64,000 bases of DNA, taken from NCBI RefSeq assembly GCF_004349145.1, contig NZ_SMFO01000017.1, forward strand, positions 1 to 64,000. The letters are read 5' to 3'. Position numbers and translations under genes: made by a program. Within the stretch, counting starts at the first letter, position 1, and each line of letters opens with the position of its first letter. The notes under the pieces are model-generated. The model worked only from the letters and a program-made list of their open reading frames with translations, did no database searches and was not told where the DNA came from. Positions 8,386-17,600 of this stretch are shown here, piece after piece. Origin of the DNA: Flavobacterium hiemivividum (lineage in GTDB: Bacteria; Bacteroidota; Bacteroidia; Flavobacteriales; Flavobacteriaceae).

Positions 8386-8885
8386 CTACAAAAAAGGCGA
8401 CAACAAGCGAACCAATTTTTCCCATAAATGGATGTGTTTTGGACGGTTCAACCAAGCTTCTTTATCTATTTGTTGGGATTCTTTTAGACCCTTTTCAAAG
8501 GCTAGAGTCAATTGGTTAGCAATATTTTCGCTATAAACCATGGCGTTGAGATCAAAGCTGCGATAATCCATATTAGCCGATGCTATTATGGCCAAATCAT
8601 TGTCGATTACTATGGTTTTTGCGTGTACAAATCCTTTGTTGTATTTGTAAATTTTGGCACCTATTTGAAGTAATTCCGTGTAATAAGCACTTGCGGCTGC
8701 ATTCACCATTTTCGAATCGGAAATCAAAGGAAAAATAGAACAGTATTCCTGCTACGGGAACAAAAACGATGAAGAATGTACGCCAAAGCTTTAGTGCTAC
8801 TTCGAGTATAATAAAGCACTCTAAGAATCACAAATAAGACTAAAAGTGAATAAGTAATTTGGACAATTAGTATCCAGTAGATATT
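8386..8885 (-). pseudogene. Cardiolipin synthase remnant with a large internal deletion
   Basis: The C-terminal 110 codons (8386-8727) encode the second phospholipase-D half of a Cls enzyme, with the HKD motif HAKTIVIDNDLAIIASANMD and the downstream YRSFDLNAMVY. Immediately upstream on the minus strand, in two different frames, I can read the Cls N-terminal membrane segments (YWILIVQITYSLLVLFVILR, then YTRSSTKALAYIL, then IVFVPVAGILFYFSF). The whole middle of the protein, including the first HKD motif, is missing. The N-terminal part is frameshifted and has no proper start codon. A functional cardiolipin synthase has about 480 residues, so this locus is dead. Confidence 0.8.
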
Positions 8886-8990
8886 TTATTTTATGTAGTT
8901 ACTATTTTTTGATTTGTCTCGAATCAAATAAATACCAATCAATATTAAAATTCCGCCGAAAATTCCGCAAATTATAAATTCTAAATTAAT
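8886..8990 (-). CDS. Possible small single-span membrane peptide
   Basis: A 34-codon frame begins at a non-standard ATT overlapping the stop of the META-domain gene. It encodes one hydrophobic helix (IICGIFGGILILIGIYLI) followed by a charged, Lys-rich tail. It sits between the META gene and the Cls pseudogene. The absence of ATG, GTG or TTG makes translation uncertain, and it could be a remnant. Confidence 0.2.
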   Translation of the reverse strand: MNLEFIICGIFGGILILIGIYLIRDKSKNSNYIK

Positions 8991-9432
8991 TCATATACAC
9001 TGCTTCAAAAACAGCTAAAGGCGCTCTTTTTCCCACATTCAAGGATAGAATATCGTCTTTTACAGTGTAATTGTCTGCTAAATTAAAAACCGCCAGAAAC
9101 TCACTATCATTAATGGAAAGATCTGGACAAACTTTCATCGTTACAGCCATATTTTTAAAACGGATTCTGTTAACTTCTTCTAGAATAAATTCGCCGGATA
9201 AGGCATTACAACCTGCAAATCCAGTGACTCTATTATCATTTGTTCTTAAGATAAAATAGATTTCACGTTCTTGGCTTTCTTTCATTTTAATATCTTTCCC
9301 TTGCAGTGTTTTAAGTTTCCAATATTTTTCGGTAATTGTTTCGCCGTTCGATTCTGGATTTGTTTTTTTAGTAGGATTACAGCTCATCACGATCAGCGCT
9401 AATAATGCAATAAGTGGACTTTTTACGTTCAT
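8986..9432 (-). CDS. META-domain lipoprotein (HslJ-like)
   Basis: This 148-residue protein has an N-terminal lipoprotein signal: a hydrophobic stretch, then LIVMSC with the lipidated Cys at 18. The rest is a META domain: YWKLKTLQGKDI, then VTGFAGCNALSGEF near residue 78 and VTMKVCPD near 100, the usual order in HslJ-type proteins. The family is linked to heat-shock and novobiocin resistance in E. coli, but its biochemical role is not settled. It is probably anchored on the periplasmic side. It stands as a single gene; no convincing promoter is visible beyond a degenerate TAtcTTTa at about 30 bp. Confidence 0.8.
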   Translation of the reverse strand: MNVKSPLIALLALIVMSCNPTKKTNPESNGETITEKYWKLKTLQGKDIKMKESQEREIYFILRTNDNRVTGFAGCNALSGEFILEEVNRIRFKNMAVTMKVCPDLSINDSEFLAVFNLADNYTVKDDILSLNVGKRAPLAVFEAVYMN

Positions 9433-9660
9433 ATTTATGAGTTTTATATAAAGATATTAATAGTTGGTAAAATGTCGAGTGAAAATGAAATGATATTCAA
9501 AAGTTAAAGATTTTTTTCGGGCTTTTTCGGGCTAATTTAATTACGATCAGGTGCAAGATTTAAAGTAATTGGTTGGTACAAAAAAGTGCTAAAAGACTGT
9601 TCAAAAAGACTGTGAATTTATTAGCGTTTAAACTGAGTTAGGCATTTCGACAATAACAGC

Positions 9661-10236
9661 TTATTCTATCTCAAAACCTGTTTGGTAAGTAGTAAGTGCA
9701 TCGCTTTTTACAAAGTTCAAATTTTGGTTTTGATATTTAATATTGGTTAGAAATTGCTCGTTTTCGAATTGGGATGTTGTAAAAGTAAAATCATCAATGT
9801 TTAGGCTATCTTTAGCAATTTTTAATTCCATCGAAGCTATTAATCCAATCTCCTTTTTGATTATATAGATACCACTTTCTAATTGATTTGAATCGAAAAT
9901 AGGGTTTTTCTCGATTTGGTATAAGGGAAATAAAACCATTTCATTGAATAGCTCGTTTGGTTTTACTTTTAAGACTTTGCGGCGTTTGAACCAAAATTCG
10001 ATGTGGCTCTTTGGTTTATCTAAAACTCCTGATGTTACAGCGGCCTCTAAGTCTAAAATAGAAGCAAGCTTGCTGTCTCTTAATTGATGATAGAAAAACG
10101 GATCCAAGAGTAAGTCGGTTAATGAGCAGTTCTTTCTCTTCGCGATTTCATTCCATTGTTGATATCTATCAGCGTCCAAATGTATTTGCCTGATTTCTAT
10201 TCCTTCTCCTAATAAGTTGATTTTTATTTTGGACAT
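9661..10236 (-). CDS. Hypothetical cytoplasmic protein
   Basis: This 191-residue protein has no signal peptide or membrane segment. I do not recognise its family. The first 60 residues (IRQIHLDADRYQQWNEIAKRKNCSLTDLLLDPFF) have a pattern reminiscent of ribbon-helix-helix or DUF-type antitoxin-like folds. The C-terminal half is beta-rich with alternating hydrophobics. Codon use matches its neighbours. It is isolated from other coding genes by decayed sequence on one side and about 230 bp of non-coding DNA on the other. Confidence 0.6.
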   Translation of the reverse strand: MSKIKINLLGEGIEIRQIHLDADRYQQWNEIAKRKNCSLTDLLLDPFFYHQLRDSKLASILDLEAAVTSGVLDKPKSHIEFWFKRRKVLKVKPNELFNEMVLFPLYQIEKNPIFDSNQLESGIYIIKKEIGLIASMELKIAKDSLNIDDFTFTTSQFENEQFLTNIKYQNQNLNFVKSDALTTYQTGFEIE

Positions 10237-10284
10237 TAATTTAATTTATTCGTTACGAAGATAAGGAGTTTTGACTTGTTTTTC

Positions 10285-10528
10285 TTATCTTATTTCCCAA
10301 TCTAGGTCGCCCAAATCTAGGTCGCCATTCATATCAATCGTTAACCAAGTTGCTCCAGGGAAGGCGTGATTTAAGGTAATCGAAAATCCTGAAAGTGTGC
10401 TGTGTTCTAGATTTTTTCCCGCTTCGTTATGTAATTTAGCGGTTAGTTTTTCGTGCTGTTCAACTGTTCATTTAATTCGCAATTCCTTTATAATAGGTTG
10501 TTATTTGGTTGGTGTTTTTTTGTGTCAT
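10285..10528 (-). pseudogene. Frameshifted small hypothetical gene
   Basis: On the minus strand an ATG at 10528 opens an 18-codon frame (MTQKNTNQITTYYKGIAN) that hits TAA. A shifted frame continues without a start: TVEQHEKLTAKLHNEAGKNL, then HSTLSGFSITLNHAFPGATW, then a tail rich in Asp and Gly ending LDLGDLDWEIR before TAA at 10285. The good codon usage and lack of internal start suggest one about 80-residue gene broken by one or more frameshifts. A sequencing error cannot be excluded. Function is unknown. Confidence 0.5.
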
Positions 10529-10590
10529 TTGTTTTTTCGAAAAATAGAATTTGATTGCGCCAAATTGTGAAGCTGCACTCAATTGTAGTT

Positions 10591-11094
10591 TTATTTCAGA
10601 AGCTCCATTTGACGAAAGAATTCAGTTACTTCTATCTCGAAAATGCCTAGTGGGATATGATGTTCCATTTGCTTGTGAATGGAGATTTTGAAATCGGTAT
10701 ATGGGAGTCGGTTTTCAGCCAGCCATTTTAGATTATCATTGGCTTTGATAACTTCATCTTGAGCACCTAAGGCAAAGTGCAAAAGTGATGCGCTTTTCGA
10801 AGGATTTATTGCGGGAATGCTTTGGGGAACGGGTCTATGTGGCAATGCTGGATTAAAAAGTAGGGCAGGACAGAGTATTGTGTTAGCGATATAATAGCCC
10901 ATAAAACCGCCCATGCTGCTTCCAATCGCTACATCAAATTGATACTCCTCGTTCATTTTCAAAAGTAAATCATAAACATTTGGATTGCTGTAGTAATCTA
11001 GGTCAGGTGCGATGACGGCGCCGAAACGTTCTAAAACGGTTCTTTTTTCTGGACTTAGTTTGCTTTCGAGTCCGTGTAAATATAAAATAGTCAT
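10591..11094 (-). CDS. YqiA/YcfP-like alpha/beta hydrolase (esterase)
   Basis: This 167-residue minimal alpha/beta-hydrolase starts with MTILYLHGLESK (oxyanion HG motif) and has the nucleophile elbow GSSMGG with Ser60. An acidic residue in LGAQDEVI near residue 122 and a His near 148 (MEHHIPLG) complete a plausible triad. Size and layout fit the UPF0227/YqiA group of small cytoplasmic esterases, whose natural substrate is not established. There is no signal peptide. The gene lies 19 bp after the next small gene on the same strand, so the two probably form an operon. Confidence 0.8.
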   Translation of the reverse strand: MTILYLHGLESKLSPEKRTVLERFGAVIAPDLDYYSNPNVYDLLLKMNEEYQFDVAIGSSMGGFMGYYIANTILCPALLFNPALPHRPVPQSIPAINPSKSASLLHFALGAQDEVIKANDNLKWLAENRLPYTDFKISIHKQMEHHIPLGIFEIEVTEFFRQMELLK

Positions 11095-11113
11095 TGGTTT
11101 TTTATTTTAGGGT

Positions 11114-11398
11114 TTAAAATTCGTCGTATAAGTTGTTTTTGAAATACAATTTAATTTTGGCTACTAATTCATCTTTAGAAGTTACTTGTTCTGGCCAAAA
11201 GATGTTAGAGTAGAAAAATCGTAAATCTAAAACATGCTCTTTTTCTGTACATAAGAGGTCAATGCATCGCTCATATCGTTCCCATGTAAAGTAGTCTTCA
11301 TTTACTTCAGCATATTTATCGTCGTCTATGGAATGTCCAGTGGAGTCCGAAGACGGATGAGTTTCCAGTATTTTTTGCTTTATTTCCTCGACAGTCAT
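11114..11398 (-). CDS. Hypothetical protein, small and acidic
   Basis: About 94 residues from the ATG at 11398. An upstream TTG at 11419 in the same frame would add seven residues, but ATG followed by MTVEEIKQKIL is the better start. The protein is acidic, rich in Asp, Glu and Tyr, with no membrane segment or signal peptide. I do not recognise the family. It is followed closely by the YqiA-like hydrolase gene and is probably translated from the same mRNA. Confidence 0.6.
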   Translation of the reverse strand: MTVEEIKQKILETHPSSDSTGHSIDDDKYAEVNEDYFTWERYERCIDLLCTEKEHVLDLRFFYSNIFWPEQVTSKDELVAKIKLYFKNNLYDEF

Positions 11399-11551
11399 AG
11401 GCTGATATTTATCATGCAAAAATAGTGGGTTCTAGCGCCATGACGTGACCTTGTTAATTTGTTTTTTTAAAATTACTCGTTTTTCTAACGGTTATTTTTA
11501 AAAGTAGCTGTAAATTGTTAGTAAATTTCGAAATATCATAATTTAATCTAA

Positions 11552-11591
11552 TAAAAGGGCCGTCTCAAATGAAAATTGAGGCCGCTTTTTT
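11552..11591 (-). terminator. Orphan terminator-like hairpin
   Basis: AAAAGGGCCGTCTCAA and TTGAGGCCGCTTTTTTTT form an imperfect hairpin with a T-run. It lies between two divergently starting genes, so it terminates neither. It is probably the leftover end of a lost gene or insertion element. Confidence 0.45.
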
Positions 11592-12055
11592 TTGCAATGC
11601 TGTAAAAAAAAATAGGGATAGTAGCGGTTATTTTTTCCAAAACGAATTAACGTTTTAGTTCTCCTGATAGTTATTTAGATGATTCTGCTGTATTTTGAAG
11701 ATATCTTATTTTACAAAATTCGATTGCTGGTTTACAAAATTTGAGTATTCTAACTAAAGAATTTAGTCATCAGAATTTAGTTTTTCGAATGAACTTATGA
11801 TTTTTTTCTGTACAGAAATAAATTAAACTTAATGGTTGTGCGCTTAAAATTGGACGTTGATATTGATCTAAGTCCTTGTTAGAATTCGTTTTTATTTTGT
11901 AAGTAAAAAAGTATTAATAAATTATAAATTCGTATTTTGTCGAATTAAAATGCATTTTACCGTATTTTTTTATAAATTTGATTATCTTGTTTTAGATCTA
12001 ACCCGACCATAAAAACATTCAAATTTAAATCTAATTAATTCATGTTTTAAATACT
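11592..12055. other. Intergenic region upstream of the PAS kinase
   Basis: These 464 AT-rich bases hold no ORF. A -7 type box TAAATTTG lies at 11973-11980, about 75 bp before the kinase ATG, but no TTG lies at the matching -33 distance. Nothing else is recognised. Confidence 0.35.
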
Positions 12056-13573
12056 ATGGCTACCGAAAGACATTCGAATTCACTCGTTGTTAAGACTGAT
12101 TTTTATAAAAAATTATTATCTGAATCAACTGATTTAATTTTTCATATGACAATATCGAAAGATGGAACATTTTTTTTTCCTTTTTTGAGTAAGTCTGTGA
12201 TAACTCATTTCAATTTAACATCCGAAGAAATTAGTAGCGATGCTTTTGCAGTTTTGAAAAGTAAGATTGTAGCGGAGGATTTAAGGGGTTTTTTACAATC
12301 CATAGATGAATCTAAAAAAGATTTAAAAACGTGGGCTCATGAGTTTCGGGCGACGGTTTCTAATAAAGGAATTTTATGGTTTAAAGGCATTGCAAATGTG
12401 GAGTATACAGAAGACAATACAATTAATTTCTATGGAAAAGTCACGGAGGTAACCGAATATAAAAGACAGGAATTAAAGTTAAAGCTCTCAGAAGAGCGTT
12501 TTCAATTTGCACTCGAAGCTTCATCTGAAGGAATTTGGGACTATAATATAAAAGAGGATAAAATCTTTTTCTGTTCTCAATCTATGAAAATACTTGGATT
12601 TAAAGAAGAAGATACTTTCCATGCTATAGATATATGGGAAAATAGAATTCATCCATTAGATAAAGAAAAATACCTTAGTGATGTTCAATTGCATATTGAC
12701 AATGTTACTACAAACTATGAAAATTCAAAACGGATTTTGACAAAATCGGGGGATTATAAATGGATTTTAACTCGCGGAAAAATAATTGAGCGGGATTCAA
12801 ATAATAACCCTATTCGAGTTATGGGGACTCATACTGATATTTCTTCACAAAAAGAAAAGGAAGACGAAATTATAAAGTCACTTGAAGTTATTGGCGAGCA
12901 AAATAACAGGTTATTAAATTTTGCCTATATCGTTTCGCATAATTTGCGTTCTCATGCTGGAAATATCGAAATGTTATTGAATATAATGGAAGATGAAAAA
13001 GATGAAGCTAGTTTAAAGGAAACTAATTTGCATTTACGGTCCTCATCTCTTGCTTTAACTGAGACAATCGAGCATTTAAAAGAGTTGGTAGAAATTCAAA
13101 CGGAGTTGAATCACAAAAGTGAAAAACTAAATTTAAATGCTTATATCACAAAAACCTTAGCCGTTTTAGGTACCGAAATAAGTAAAAACAAGGTTGTAAT
13201 TCAGAATTCTATTTCAAATGAAGAAACGATAACCTTTAACGCTGTTTTTTTAGAAAGTATATTATTTAACCTTACTTCTAATGCAATAAAGTATTCTCGG
13301 GAAGGCGTAATTCCAGTCATTAGTTATACGATATTAACAGAAGAATCACGTAAAACATTAGTAATAAAAGACAACGGATTAGGAGTAAATTTAAAGTCAA
13401 ATGGAGACAAACAAATTGGAATCTATAAAACTTTACACAATAATCATGACTGCAGGGACATTGCATTATTTATTACACAAAACAAGATAAAAGCGATGGG
13501 TGGAAGCATAGAAGTAGAAAGCATAGTGGGAGAGGGAACGGTTTTTAAAATACATTTTAATGACGAAGTATAA
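12056..13573 (+). CDS. Cytoplasmic PAS sensor histidine kinase
   Basis: The protein has 505 residues and no membrane segment. Two PAS/PAC modules lie at about residues 10-140 and 145-265 (FQFALEASSEGIWDYNIKED, then KWILTRGKIIERD). A dimerisation helix follows with the phospho-acceptor His in FAYIVSHNLRSHAGNIEML near 300. The HATPase_c domain has the N-box LTSNAIKYS near 410 and G1 box IKDNGLGVN near 445; the lid and G2 regions are shortened. It should autophosphorylate in response to a cytosolic signal. The next gene, a lone receiver, overlaps its 3' end by 14 bp and is the obvious phosphorylation partner. Confidence 0.88.
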   Translation: MATERHSNSLVVKTDFYKKLLSESTDLIFHMTISKDGTFFFPFLSKSVITHFNLTSEEISSDAFAVLKSKIVAEDLRGFLQSIDESKKDLKTWAHEFRATVSNKGILWFKGIANVEYTEDNTINFYGKVTEVTEYKRQELKLKLSEERFQFALEASSEGIWDYNIKEDKIFFCSQSMKILGFKEEDTFHAIDIWENRIHPLDKEKYLSDVQLHIDNVTTNYENSKRILTKSGDYKWILTRGKIIERDSNNNPIRVMGTHTDISSQKEKEDEIIKSLEVIGEQNNRLLNFAYIVSHNLRSHAGNIEMLLNIMEDEKDEASLKETNLHLRSSSLALTETIEHLKELVEIQTELNHKSEKLNLNAYITKTLAVLGTEISKNKVVIQNSISNEETITFNAVFLESILFNLTSNAIKYSREGVIPVISYTILTEESRKTLVIKDNGLGVNLKSNGDKQIGIYKTLHNNHDCRDIALFITQNKIKAMGGSIEVESIVGEGTVFKIHFNDEV

Positions 13574-13952
13574 AGATGTATATATCATTGACGACGATAA
13601 AATTGTGCATTTTGTCATTAAAAAATTATTGGCAAGTCTAAAAATGGATCTTAATTTATCCTTTTTTTTTAATGGATTTGAAGCCATTGAAAAGATAGGT
13701 AATGATCTAAGTTCAGGTGTAGATTTACCAGATCTAATTTTACTAGATATAAATATGCCTATTATAGATGGATGGCAGTTTTTGGATGAGTTTAGAAAAT
13801 ATAACAATGCTAGCGGTAACAAGACCCATGTTTACATAATTAGTTCATCAAATAGTATTTCAGATATTAACAAAGCCAAAGAATATCAAGATCAAATAAA
13901 AGAATATATTCTAAAACCAATAACAAAAGAGGATTTGAAAAAGATCTTTTAA
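13560..13952 (+). CDS. Single-domain response regulator
   Basis: This 130-residue receiver domain has no output domain. The acidic pair is in YIIDDDKI, the phospho-acceptor Asp in LILLDINMP near 62, the switch Ser in YIISSS near 97, and the conserved Lys in ILKPITKED near 120. The gene starts inside the last codons of the PAS kinase gene, an overlap that implies translational coupling. Stand-alone receivers act by phosphotransfer or protein-protein contact; the target is not evident here. Confidence 0.88.
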   Translation: MTKYKDVYIIDDDKIVHFVIKKLLASLKMDLNLSFFFNGFEAIEKIGNDLSSGVDLPDLILLDINMPIIDGWQFLDEFRKYNNASGNKTHVYIISSSNSISDINKAKEYQDQIKEYILKPITKEDLKKIF

Positions 13953-14043
13953 CTAGAAAAGAAGAGCTTGATTAATTAAATTTAGCTACTATTTTAGTTC
14001 AGAAAAATTAGTTGATTTTAGGCCATTTTTGACTGCAAAACAT

Positions 14044-14072
14044 AAAAAAAACCAACAACTGTTGGGGTTTTG
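14044..14072 (+). terminator. Terminator of the PAS kinase-regulator operon
   Basis: AAACCAAC-AACT-GTTGG plus GGTTTT forms a short stem of about 8 bp followed by T residues. It lies about 90 bp past the response regulator stop codon. Confidence 0.55.
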
Positions 14073-14143
14073 TGATCATGAATGAACACTTTACAAACCA
14101 TTTTATGTAAGATTTGAAGAAATTAGCTATGTGGAATCCTTTA

Positions 14144-14368
14144 TAGGAAGCACAAATCTGTTTCTAGTTTTAAGTTAAGTTATGCCAATGTTTTTTAGAA
14201 AACCCACATCCTAATTTTGCTAGGAAAGAGGTCTTTTTTTAACTTGGAATAAGAGGCAAAATATTTATAATAATAATTGAGCTATATATTTCAGGTATTT
14301 AAATAAAATAACAGTAAAATCCAGGTCGTTTTTTCTTATTTATGTCGATATTTTATTAGCACATCTAC
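14144..14368 (+). repeat. Dispersed repeat, copy A (about 225 bp)
   Basis: This non-coding stretch can be aligned by eye over its full length with 46534-46758, in the same orientation. Shared blocks include CACAAATCTGTTTCTAGTT (one difference), TTTTTTAGAAAA, CCACATC, GCTAGG, AAGAGGT and ATATTTATAA, in the same order with small indels. Each copy lies between the terminator of one transcription unit and the promoter of the next. It has no ORF, inverted termini or recognised structure. It is probably a diverged mobile-element or repeat remnant. Confidence 0.7.
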
Positions 14369-14545
14369 TAATTAATTGGATGTTTTGACGACAATATTAA
14401 TTAAGTAATAAATTTTAAGCGTTTTAAGAATATTCTATTTAAATTAATAATACATAATTTTGTGCTATTTTTATTATGTTAAAACAATAAAAATCCAAAA
14501 ATAAAGCCACAAAACTTTAAATCTCAAATTGATACGAATTACACC

Positions 14546-14576
14546 TTGTGGTTCTTATTGATTTAAAGTACTTTTG
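14546..14576 (+). promoter_or_regulatory. Promoter of the giant PAS kinase operon
   Basis: TTG at 14546-14548, a 20-bp spacer and TACTTTTG at 14569-14576 match the Bacteroidota housekeeping promoter (TTG, 17-23 bp, TAnnTTTG). It lies about 108 bp before the ATG. Confidence 0.65.
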
Positions 14577-14683
14577 CACCCGAAAAAACCTAGGAATCAT
14601 TCTCCAACTTTTAATTCATCAAATTTTAAGCATAAGAATAGTAGATGAGTTTAAATAGTACCCCAAAAGTTTAATTTTTGAAT

Positions 14684-17600
14684 ATGAAAAATGAAATTGC
14701 AGGTTATCGAAGCCTCTTTTATCAAAATCCTTCAGCGTCCTTTGTTTACGAAATAGATACTTTTAAAATTATTGACGTAAATAAAGCTGCACAACATCTT
14801 TATGGATATAAGACAGAGGAGTTTTTGTCTTTCACTGTAAAAGATCTTATTATAAAGGAGGAGATTCCTCAATTATTGGATATGCATCAAAATATTCAAA
14901 ATCGAGACGAAAATTTCTATTTAGGTAGATTTACTCATAAATTAAATTCTGGTGAATTGCTGAATATGGAAATCAGTGGCTATAACACTAGTTTTCAAGA
15001 TCGCCGCTGTATTTTGGCTGTTTGTCAAAACATTCGACATATAGAAAAACAAAATACTGACGCAACTCACTTGATGGATGCTTCTTTAGATGTTTTTTGT
15101 ACAGTTAATGAAGAAGGAAACTTTACGTATGTTAGTGCTGCAGTACAGCAACTTTGGGGATACTCGCCCGAAGAGTTAGTAGGTAAAGCTTATCTCGATC
15201 TGATTGTTGAAGAAGATGTAATCCAAACCAAAGAAGTAGCTATTAATGTTAGAAGAGGTCAAGAGACTAAATCTTTTGTTAATCGTTACATTAAAAAAAA
15301 TGGAGAAATCGCATATAATTTATGGTCTGCGAAGTGGGATGACAATGCAAAACTTATGTATTGCGTGGCTAGAGATGCTAGTGAGAATATTAAACAAGAA
15401 GAGATAATTAGGCAGAGTGAGCAGCATTTTAAGTCATTGGTGCAGGAAGGCTCTGACCTGATAGGAATACTTGATCAAGAAGGAAATTATACGTATGTTA
15501 GTCCTACATCTTTTTCTGTTCTTGGTATGAAACCAGAAGAATTTATAGGTAGAAATGTATTTGAATTCATTCATCCAGAGGATGTAGAAGAAACCTTGGT
15601 CAGCTTACAAAAAATATTTATCGAAAATAAGATTGCGGTAAAACCTTTTCGTTTCAAAAACGACAAAGGGGAATGGAGATGGTTAGAAACGGTAGTAACC
15701 AATATGTTGGATAACCCTACAGTTCATGGAATTGTTGCTAACTCTAGAGATATTACCGAATCGGTTAATGCTCAAAAACAAATTGAAGCTAGTGAACTTT
15801 TTAACCGTACTGTTTTAGAAAGTAGTCCAGACTGTTTCAAAGTTTTAGACGCCAACGGAAGAATTCAGTATATGAATTACAACGGACTTTGTCAGATGGG
15901 AATCGATGATTTTTCAACGGTAAAGGGCATGAGTTGGTTTACACTTTGGGGCAGCGAAAATGAAACCTTGGTAAAAGACGCACTGAATAAAGCCCTGAAA
16001 GGAGAAAGAGCACAATTTACTGCTTTTTGTACAGCAGTTAAAGGTACGCCTAAATGGTGGGACGTTTTAGTATCTCCCGTAGGTAAACCAGGTGAACCGA
16101 TAGTGCAAATTATTTCTGTTTCAAGAGATATTACGGAGCAAAAAAAAGAAGAACATCAATTAAAATTACTCAACAGTGTAGTTACTAACACCACTGATGC
16201 CGTTTTAATTACAGAAGCGGAGCCTTTTGATGAACCTGGTCCAAGAATTATCTACGTAAACGATGCGTTCACGAAAATGACTGGCTATACTGCTGATGAA
16301 GTAATTGGCAAATCTCCTCGTTTCCTTCAAGGGCCCTATTCTAACAAAAAGGAACTTGCAAAACTGGGTACCGCACTTCGAAATAGGGAGACCTACGAAA
16401 TAACCACGATTAACTATAAGAAAAACGGAGAAGAATTCTGGATTAATTTTATCGTAACACCAGTTGCTGATGAAAAAGGATGTTATACACACTCAATTGC
16501 GATAGAACGAGATGTTACTGAACAAAAGAACAAAGAACTAGAACAAGAATTATTGGCAAAAATTAGTATAAATTTTAATGCCGAGAATGATTTTGTATCT
16601 GCTTCAAATAAGTTATGCAAATCCATCAGTAAATTTGGAAGTTTTGATTTTGTCGAATTATGGATCCCAAATCTTGAGAAAAGCGAAATGCAACTTTGTA
16701 GCCATTATCTAGCTGATTATGGGGATGAAAAATTTTATGACTGCAGTCAAGGCATAAAAAAAATTAAATTATCCGAAGGTTTAATTGGAAAAGTATGGTC
16801 AGATCGAACACAGCATCTATGGAATGATACTGAAATATCCAAAGATTTTGTAAGAAAAGAGGCGGCCGAAAAAATAGGATTAAAATCGATATTAGGAATT
16901 CCATTGTTCTTTAATGATGAAGTGATAGGTGTACTTCAGATTGGTACGAAGAATGAGACTAGCTATTTAAAAAACTATGCTAGAATATTTAAAAAACTGG
17001 AGGGATTTATAGGATCTGAACTCAACCGAAAAAAGCTTGAAAACGATCTGAATCATTTATTCGATTCGATACCAGACATTCTTTGCTTAATAGACTTTAA
17101 AGGACGATTTTTAAAGATGAATAATGCTGGTTGCGAATTAATGGGCTATGCAGAAGAAGATATACTTTATCATCAATTAGAAGATTTTGTTTGCCCAGAA
17201 GATCAAGGAGTTTTCTCAGCAAAACTTATAAATTTAGAAAAAGAAGAAAACGAATATAAACTTGAAAATCGCTTTATTAGTAAAACTGGTAAAATTGTTT
17301 GGCTTAGCTGGACTTGTAAGTCTATTTTAAATGAAGGAATTATCTATGCCTCTGCAAAGAACATTACTGAAAAAAAGAAGCTTAGGGAATTATACCGTCA
17401 AAGCAATAGTTTGGCCAAAATTGGAAGTTGGGAGATTGACTTACTTAACCAAACGGTATATTGGTCGGATGAGATTTATCAGATGTATGAAAAAGATCGA
17501 ATTTCATTTACTCCAACTTTGGATGGTACGATCAATTTTTATCGAGAAGATTTTAAAGAACTGGCCCAAACAAGTATTCAGAAATGCATAGATGCAGCAG

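Noticed and set aside
13466..13822. Minus-strand frame across the kinase-regulator junction
   Set aside because: It lies antisense to two well-supported signalling genes and encodes no known motif.
16290..16500. Possible blue-light LOV photoreceptor domain in the giant kinase
   Set aside because: The FLQG motif is present but the flavin-binding Cys is replaced by Pro, so it is treated as an ordinary PAS domain.
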